Shown: in pieces, positions 15,701 to 24,700 of the stretch
How positions within the stretch are numbered: position 1 is the first letter of the stretch
How the letters are laid out: each line of letters starts with the position of its first letter
NCBI RefSeq assembly: GCF_021869535.1
Contig: NW_026262712.1
Location: 69,472,100-69,536,099 of the forward strand
Length of the DNA stretch: 64,000 nucleotides
Source of the DNA: Mytilus californianus
Taxonomy: Eukaryota; Mollusca; Bivalvia; Mytilida; Mytilidae
Direction: 5' to 3'
Program-made: the position numbers and the translations under genes
The notes under the pieces: generated by a model
Databases searched by the model: none
Seen by the model: the letters and a program-made list of their open reading frames with translations, nothing else
Told to the model about the DNA's origin: nothing

Positions 15701-18700
15701 CAGACCATTGAAAGAAAGAAACATATTTTCTGAATAAGTGAATCTATCACGCCAACACTAGCATGATGTTCTGTTCACTATTCATTTACTTACAGAAGCA
15801 AGGTCAGAGATGTATGTTCAACACACCCTATCAATGTTTTGTTCAGTTAAATTTGAACTTTCTTTGACGAATTTATTTTTGAAACATTTGCTTATTCTAA
15901 TAAAGTAATGCAGAAATTTATAATGCATTCGTCACAGTACATTAAAACATAACACATCACTTTAAATATCTTAATTGAAATTGAGCAAAATTATCATAAT
16001 TTTACAATTTTAAAGATTTTGTAAACTCATAACAATACTTATGATTATTCAGGTATTTTTTGTTACGGCTTTGGTTATGTTCAGCTATTTTCTAACCCGT
16101 GATCTACAAGCAAAGATTTCGATATTAGAAGGAATGATATTCTTTTATATTGTTGGAGATTTTTTGGAGGAATTATGGAGTATGGTGAGTAAATTTCAGT
16201 CCATCAACTATTCTACATGCATATCTATACGGGATACTTATTGTCGGGTACATGTTATTGTCATAGAAAAACGATCTTCTGCATCTTACATAATTGTATC
16301 GTCCTTTTTCGTCCAAAGTAGTTCACGTTCGAACTTATTGTTAACAAAACATGTCTTACTTGTAAAATTGTATTTACAACTTTTGCTCAGATCTTTTTGT
16401 TTGACTAAAGTTGTGTTTAAAACTGCATGAGTGAGTTACAAGGACCATGCATATTACTCTAAGAATGTAAAATAGATTTCAAGTTTAATTACTCATTAGT
16501 GTCATATGCTTTTGTGATAAAACAGCCAGCAGGAGAATTTTCATCGATCAGAAATATTTAACCAGAAGATACATATTATGTGTATCTATATATTTTTAAA
16601 ATATCATTCCTACAAAAATGCGATGCAATGCAATAAATACTTTGTGATCATGGTTATACCTCAATCTAAATTTTGCAAAATTGTTAGATAAGTTGATTGA
16701 TTGGTGTTTCTTAAACATCCTGTAGAAAATAGATAAGATATAGAATTTTAAAAATATTTCGACATTCATATCATGATTGTTTTCAACCCTTTTATAGACA
16801 AATGAAGCATAATTGTGGTTTAATAAATGTATATCAGTACTAGAATCATCAACCTGTGAAAAATGCACATACAGTACTTACAAATGAAGCAAAGTCCAGG
16901 CTGTAACAACTTTGCAAAACACTGAGTATATCTTTTAAATATCTTACCTAGAATCTGATATTTGATTTGAAATGACTCCGTTTTAGGAGATTCAGTCTTA
17001 CCTAGAAAACATGAAATGTGAATCAGGAAAATCGTATGACTGGCGGGAAAAGGAAAGAATTTGCACTTGTAATTAGCTACAGCTGAGCTTTAAACATTTC
17101 TAAAGTTTGTTTGGTCTTTGCTGGCTAGTTGTCTTATTTTAATTCATCATACATCTCCTTGTTTTGATGTGTCTTTGTCCAAACTAACTAAGGACATTTT
17201 TACCACGTGTTAGATTGTGGTTTGTCATTACGTCATCTGATCTTTTAATTACCGAACGTGACTTGTTCCCGATTGTGACTGTTTTGCTGAGTGTGACACC
17301 GCATTGCTATAAGACGTGTCACGGTACCTTTCTATCCCAAATTCACATATTTAATTTTGATGTTATATTTGTTATTCTCGTCGGATTTTGTCAAATGTCT
17401 TAACGTCTTTTCTGTTATATTCGTGTGTTATTGTAAAGATAATTAATCACCCCCTTCATTTATTAGATTTTAGTTTGGTTCAACGAAATTCATACGATAT
17501 ATTTGGTTTACAGTTTGATTCAGAAGAAATACCGACATAGCTAGATAATACAATTAATTATCTAATTACTACCACAATTTGATATTAATAAGTATTGTAA
17601 TTTTCATTGTTATTAATAAATGTAATTTTCATTGTTATTAATAAATGTAATTTTCATTGTTATTAATAAATGTAATGTCAGTATTACAAATCTAATCTTG
17701 AATCAATCCTAATTCTATCTTATTTTTGGGAAATATTTTTACAAATTCAAATGTGACGTCACTTTGTGTGTTTTTTTAGAATTTCAATGTGACGTCACTT
17801 TGTGCGTTGATGCTTTGGCTAACTCGGCTGTGTATTTTTATATGTTGGATTAAGTTGTTTTATGGAATGTATCCGTTTTTATTCTGTAGTTAGTGCCCAC
17901 TTCGGTTTTATCATGTATATCTATTATATAGTCATTTTATAAAATTTACTGTTTGCAAAATTATAAATTATTCTAAATAATAAGGATGTTCTTGTCCCAG
18001 GCAGAAAACCCTGGCCGTGTTAGGCGCAACATTTTGGAAGTTTTGGTCCTCGGTGCTCTTCGGCTTTGTACTTGTTTTGGCTTTCAAGCTTTTTTCATCT
18101 GAGCGTCACTGGATGGTCTTGTGTGGACGAGACGCAATGTCTGGCGTATTGAATTGTAAGCCTAGTACCTTTTGTTAGCTATTATTCGTGTGTTTCTTTG
18201 TCCTATATGTTCTACCATTTATTTGTATTGTGGTCCTGTCATGTGATGTTGTCGTTTTGGTGTTGTGTTTGACGTTGTCATTAAAGCGAGAGGTTAGGCA
18301 TGCCACAAAACCAGGTTCAACCCACCATTTTTTTCTTAAAATGTCCTGTACCAAGTCAGGAAAATGGCCTTTGTTATATTATAGTTCGTGTCTGTGTGTG
18401 TTACATTTTAATGTTGTGTTTTTGTTGTGTCGTTGTTCTCCTCTTATATTTGATGCGTTTCCCTCAGTTTTAGTTTGTAACCCGAATTTGTTTTTATCTC
18501 TATCGATTTATGAGTTTCGAACAGCGGTATACTACTGTTGCCTTTATTTGATTTACATTAATTCAATTTGAGCAAATACTGATAAATGTAATCTCTTCCA
18601 TTACAACGGGTTATATCCCGAAAAAAATCGAAACTAATTAATCTAGATGTTTTTCATTGTTGAATACAGTACGATTGCCTTTAATTGCTTACGTCTACTT

Positions 18701-21700
18701 TATTTGAACTTTGGTGAATAGTTGTCTCATTGCAATCATACGACATCTACATGTACTTATTTTTCTACTAAAGGAGGAACAACTCGAAGCAGTTCTAAAT
18801 ATCTTGCAATTAAATTATTTTTATCCTATTCAAGTTTTAAGACTTGAATAATTTGCTGATAAATGTAGGCCATTTGCTCTGAAACGTAAGGGATTCTGTC
18901 GTATTACTCATGATGAAATGCTGAAACAACTCAAACATAGATACCATGTTTTTGTGTTGAAATTTTCTTTCTTTTTAAATTGTTACAGATTCGACCGGAA
19001 GATTGTTCCTGGTCTTTTCAAAGAGTATTGCTGCATTTGTTTGACATATGGAACATTTTGGATTTTGCATGCTTCATTTTATACATCGTCGGCTTTGGTT
19101 TACACTATTATTATCCTGATTTGCTTGTGCATACTAGACGAATCTACAGCGTGGCTTTGTTCCTAATGTTTCTACGTTTGTTAAATTTGTTACTTCTGAT
19201 CAAACGATTTGGAATTATCATTATAATGATCAAAGAAATGGTGAGTTGTTTTATATTAAAAAAATACATCTTATTTATTTTTTTTTTACATTAAATCGTT
19301 AAATCAGTATAAACACAATAAATATATTTTTTTGTTATTTCTTTGTAAAAACTCATCAAAGATACCAGGTTTTCAATTTGTTACCCCAGACACGCATTTC
19401 ATTCACATAGACTCATCAGTGGCGCTCGAATCAAAACAGCTGACGGGCCAAATAAAATACGAAGTTGGAGGGCATTACCATGCGAAAAAAAACTTTATGC
19501 AAAACAAAAATAATACTGTAACGTTTCACTTAATTGCCTTATATTTTAAATATTTCTTACATTTAAAATGGAAAATGACCAAACTAATATATATTGAATT
19601 TCGAAGTACAATGTTTCTTCGAAAAACCGGAAATTGTAAACATCAATCAATTGTATACAACTAGTACACACATAAAAGTATATCTTAATATCCGCCTTTA
19701 TGTGCAATATTCACAGTTATCACATCGTATTATCAACCACCAAACAAGTGTAACTACAACCATATGTATCACACAAAGATTGTATATATTTACCAGATTT
19801 CAACAATTCATATCAATAGGGGTACTTTCTATATTTCAACTAAATGGCGGGTGTTCAAGGCAGATCATTGATTGCTTCAGTCAAATTTTTTTCACAAAAT
19901 GTATAAACTAGGGACAATTTAGTGTTGTCTTTGTGTAAGGACACGTGTATATCGTTGTAGACTGTATGTTTCATCGAAGATGTCTTTTTTATTCTTGTCG
20001 TCAGCTTGCTCTCTCGTTTAGGTATACTTTACATTTCGTTTTATGCATATAAACTTGTGCAAAATTTTAAAGTAAATTTTCCCTACAAGATTCAATTAAG
20101 TATTTCAATTTTAATGTTAATCAAACTTGTATTCTTATTGGTATTTTACGAATATAATTTTGATAACGTTATTGGTTACATGAATATAAACCGCTTAATA
20201 AAATTGTAAAGAAGTGACAATATCAAAGGATAAAAAACAACTAATGCCAAAATAATATGTGCTAACCCTTTACAAAATAAAACAATAAGTCATTGATGGG
20301 ATGTGTCATTCCACTATTAGTATTTACATGTGTACTAACAAAGAGCGAACTTGTCTTATTCATGGGCTGATATGACAGTAACATAACATTCAGAGACTGT
20401 CACAACCATTATATTCAAAATCATGACGATTTTTGAAGGAGCTATTTAAGGAACTGTAATAAGAATTTCATGCTTCACTAGTGGAACCTGCAATTTATGT
20501 AAACATTTTAAAGAGGTATTTATATTATATTTAGAAAATTAAACATGGTTTTTGGCAATCATGTGTTCTGTGTATTCCAGCTTGTGGATCTCGTTGAATA
20601 TTTAGTGATTCTAATTATACTGATGTTCGCCGCTGGTATAGTTTACCAGGCAAATATCTACCCAAATCATACAGTTACAGCGTTTCCAAGAGATATACAG
20701 AACTGGCAAATTTGGTCAATCCTAAAAATACCTTATTGGCAGGTCTACGGAGAGTTGAATTTGGATGTTTTAGAAGGTTTGTTAAATATATCAGATAGGC
20801 TATTTTTAGAAATTTAGATACATAAAACCTTAGTGATTCCTAGACACTTAATGATTCGAAAATTGTTTATAACTTGTTTATGTAGTTACATATAAAACAT
20901 TTTCCAAGTAAAAGGATATCCCATCATGGCTCCAAAGTTATAGTACTCTATATATCGTAATCTAGATAGTTATACAAACTTTTACCTACTATTTTATTCG
21001 TCACATCTGTCTTCAAATTTTGATATGACGGCAAGACAATATATCACATTATTTCATTTTTTAGTGCCCGATCGTTTCATACGTATTGTCTGTATGAACT
21101 ATAGAATATGTATATGTATTTGAATACAAAGTACTTCTTTTTTTAAATAATTAAGCATTAACATGATATACCGTCCTTTTTTTAATTTCTAAACAATATG
21201 GAGACGTCGATTTTGGTTTATTGTGTTTGGCTTGTTCAGTATGCACACGTTCGCCGGTATATATCATGCATTTGTACAGTTCTTACGAAGGGGTTTCGAT
21301 CTGTATGTTTTACTTTCCTTTTTTTCTATTATACATGATCGACTTTTAAGGACGGAGCATGAAATGATCTTGTTTAAATGCATCCGGTAGACAAATTCAA
21401 TCGTATATTTTAATAGCGTTGAACATATAGCCATATTAATTTCTACAATACGAATAAAAATCGGCCTTTTGGCTAATAATTAAAGATTATAAATGTCCTT
21501 TCCCATATCGGCCCTGGCATCATCCAAAGACTCCCATAACGGCCCAATGCGCTAGCCGAGGGAGTATATGGGTCGAAATGTTTTAACATATTGATCACAT
21601 ATTATACAAATGCTTAAAAAAAGAAAACAAATCATTATTCTGTCTGGTAAGATCATACCAGTGCTGTCCTCCACTGAAATAACTTCATTATTATAAGCTC

Positions 21701-24700
21701 CCCAACTGTTCAAAACTAAAGTCATTGAATATTATATTTAAATGTCAAGTCAGATTTTCTGTTAGTATTGGTGTTTTTTATTTATCTAAAAATTTCGCTG
21801 TAATTTTTAGTCGACGTTCCTCGTTCGTCATTGTTGTTAGAAACGCTTATGACGTCATAACAGGGCACAATAACCTGGTATTTGCCCCGGGCAGGAATAT
21901 GCGGTTATTGCATAATACGCAAAATCCTATATTTTCGTTACAAATATGTGATAAAGTTGAAATGCTACATATATTATGAACGATATTCATTTGATCTTGG
22001 CATTTCAGTTATCTAGAATTTAATAAAATAGGATGATACATATAAGTATTTAATATAAACAATAACAACATGCAATGCAAATATAACTCTTCTTAATGAA
22101 AAAAAAATATATGCAAAGGGATTTAACTCTAACTGCTTTGAATTGGCTACCATACATTTCTTTTTTGTATGTTCATTCAGTTATCTCTATGAAAAAGTGT
22201 CATACTCGAGTTTCAACTGATATATGTGATTTTTATAATTCATTTTGACGACCTATTCCACTTCTTACTCTATTTTGCCTTTTAGATGTTTCTGAATCCA
22301 GCGTCACCGATGAGTGTTTTGCTGACGAAACGCGTTATTTGTATCCGTGATGAGTTATTATTTTTATATTTTACTTAATCTTAAATGTTATATATGAGGG
22401 TGTGGATTGGGTTTACAGAATAGAAAAAACAAATGGGGCAAAACAAAAAATAGAGAGTAATTGGGTGCTAAAATATAAAGAATAACTGCAAAAATTAAAG
22501 AATTGGGTAAAAACATACTGATTACAGAAATGAACATTGTCCAGAATACAGTTACATGTATCAAGCAATTACAAAAGAAGCCATTACTTTTAAAGATAAA
22601 AAATAATGAGCGAAAACATTTAAGAATACAAAAATTAATTACAAAATTAAAATTTAAAAACATTAATGCTTGAGCGAGATTGCATGATTAAACTAAGTTT
22701 AGTGGAATTTTAGCTTCAGATGATACTGGATGCACAACTAATAGTACATTATGGGAGAACGATCCGTCCGTAAACAGATGCCCGACATCCGACTGGCTTC
22801 CCCCAGTAATAGCCGCTACCTATATGATGTTAACGAACTGGTTGCTGCTAAATATTGTTATCGCGATGTTTAGGTGAGAATACTTATGGTTTAATCGGAT
22901 AATATGTCTACTTTCCATGCAGCTTTCATTTAGTGCGAAAGTATGCCGATGGAAAGGGATTCGATATAATTTGATGGGAGATGCATTTAACTGTTAACGG
23001 AAATATAAACGTCCAAACCTTGTTGTGTCCGGGTGTGTTTAAGAACCTTATGTTTCCAATCAGACAATTTTCAAATGATCTATTAGAGAAAAATTGGCAG
23101 TTTGTCTGAGCTGATGTCGCTCGACATTTATACTGCATTTGAAAAAATATTTTTTAAACGTTATATGGTCAAACATATTTTTTATAGTTTTATATCAAAT
23201 TCATAATCAAGCCCAGTTCATATGAAGGAAATGAAAAATTACAATAACAGAACGTTGCAAAACTGTAAAATACACAGCTTTTTGGGGATGTAATTTAATA
23301 TTTAAATCAAGTTCACGAATGAAACTAAAATACTAGTATTCAACTGTATTATCCAAAATAGGCATTAATTTGACAATACATTAAATGTAAAATTATTATG
23401 AAAGTTTGAGAATTTTTTTTCAATAATTTAATGAACGGCATCGTTTCCTTGAAAATCAAGTACCCTTTTTTTTTTCTTTTTTTTTTCTTGTTGCTATTTT
23501 ACAGTTTGTATTTCTTTCCACAATATTTCTTAAATTCAAACCTTACCTAAATAATCGTTTACTTCGACGAAGTCAAGATTTTAAATCTGAAACAATTTTA
23601 AACGCATTTTTTATTTGAACATGTGAAACTGTGATAAATATTAAAGTATATATGTCTGTTATCAAAGAGTATGATGAATAATAAATTATTAATATAAACA
23701 AGTATATTACAAATAGAGATTGTGTATAAAGAAATATGTTCACATAATGTTTTGATTTATTTTTTTATTTTAGTGCACGATTTGATTTGATAAAGACAAA
23801 ATCCAGTCAGAAATGGCGTTACCATAGACATTCGGTAGTAATTGGATACGAACATAAGATACCATCACCACTGAACATTCCGTTTAGAGTTCTCATTGTT
23901 CTCTTTTATGTTATGTGTTATCTTCCTTTTTACTTATGCGATGAGTGTACAGAGGAAAACATTCAAGGTAGTATTTTATTCTTATGAACATTTCTTCTTT
24001 TAATAACTTCTCATATTTCATTTAATCTAAATATCGCGTAAATGCTGTCTTGTTTATTAAACCTTGTGAAAATTTTCAGATATATCGGTAATTATATATT
24101 GTCTTTCATAGAAAGGAAAGAAACATAAATATAGCTGTTCTATTTCGCTATAGACATTTGTGTTTCAATAATTTCAACAATGCTTTCCGATGGTAACCCG
24201 TTTATTGATTTTGGGTTTGAATAGCGGATTGGTGGGTTAGGGATGGGGCTTCAGTTGTATCCACGAATAATTCATGAACCATTCAATCCATGCTTTTAAA
24301 ATTTAAAATTTTAAAGATATTGTTATTGATGCCGTTTTAATGTATACTTTACTTTATTGATTGATTAAATAATTGTGAAACGTTTAAACAATGCCTTTCA
24401 ACTTTTAGTATGTTGGTTGTAGTCATAGAACGAAAGTAATATTCGATGTTGACGATTTTTTATTTTTACCCTTCCGGAGTAATGGATTTTGAATGATTGG
24501 AAAATTATACTTTTAATTGTTTCCGTGCAATAACTTGAGAGCAGTTTAACCAATAAGTTTTGATATGTTGTTAATGATGACAAAGTTATGTCTATTTGAA
24601 TCTTGACTATTATCACTCTCGACTTCGTCATGACCTGTGATTGATTAGAAAATGAACCGGTCAAACACTGTTTTTCAAATTTTTAAATGTTGCTTCTAAT

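Larger units (their letters stand above)
16185..18988. other. TRPM intron with repeats, duplicated CRE motifs and a doubtful cassette
   Basis: Includes a 25-bp tandem repeat, two TGACGTCA motifs and a mussel-type repeat at 18000-18560. The exon-like stretch 16987-17068 is discussed under rejected items. Confidence 0.5.

Noticed and set aside
16987-17068. Exon-like stretch after a TTTTAG acceptor (EIQSYLENMKCESGKSYDW...) between the S2 and S3 exons of TRPM
   Set aside because: Its only usable donor leaves phase 1, while the S3 exon needs phase 0. The flanking exons join in frame without it and the total length is then exactly divisible by three. It could still be a cassette with a missed partner.
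18188-18571. 127-codon Cys/Leu/Val-rich ORF resembling membrane protein
   Set aside because: It lies entirely in a dispersed T/G-rich mussel-type repeat, so hydrophobicity follows from base composition.
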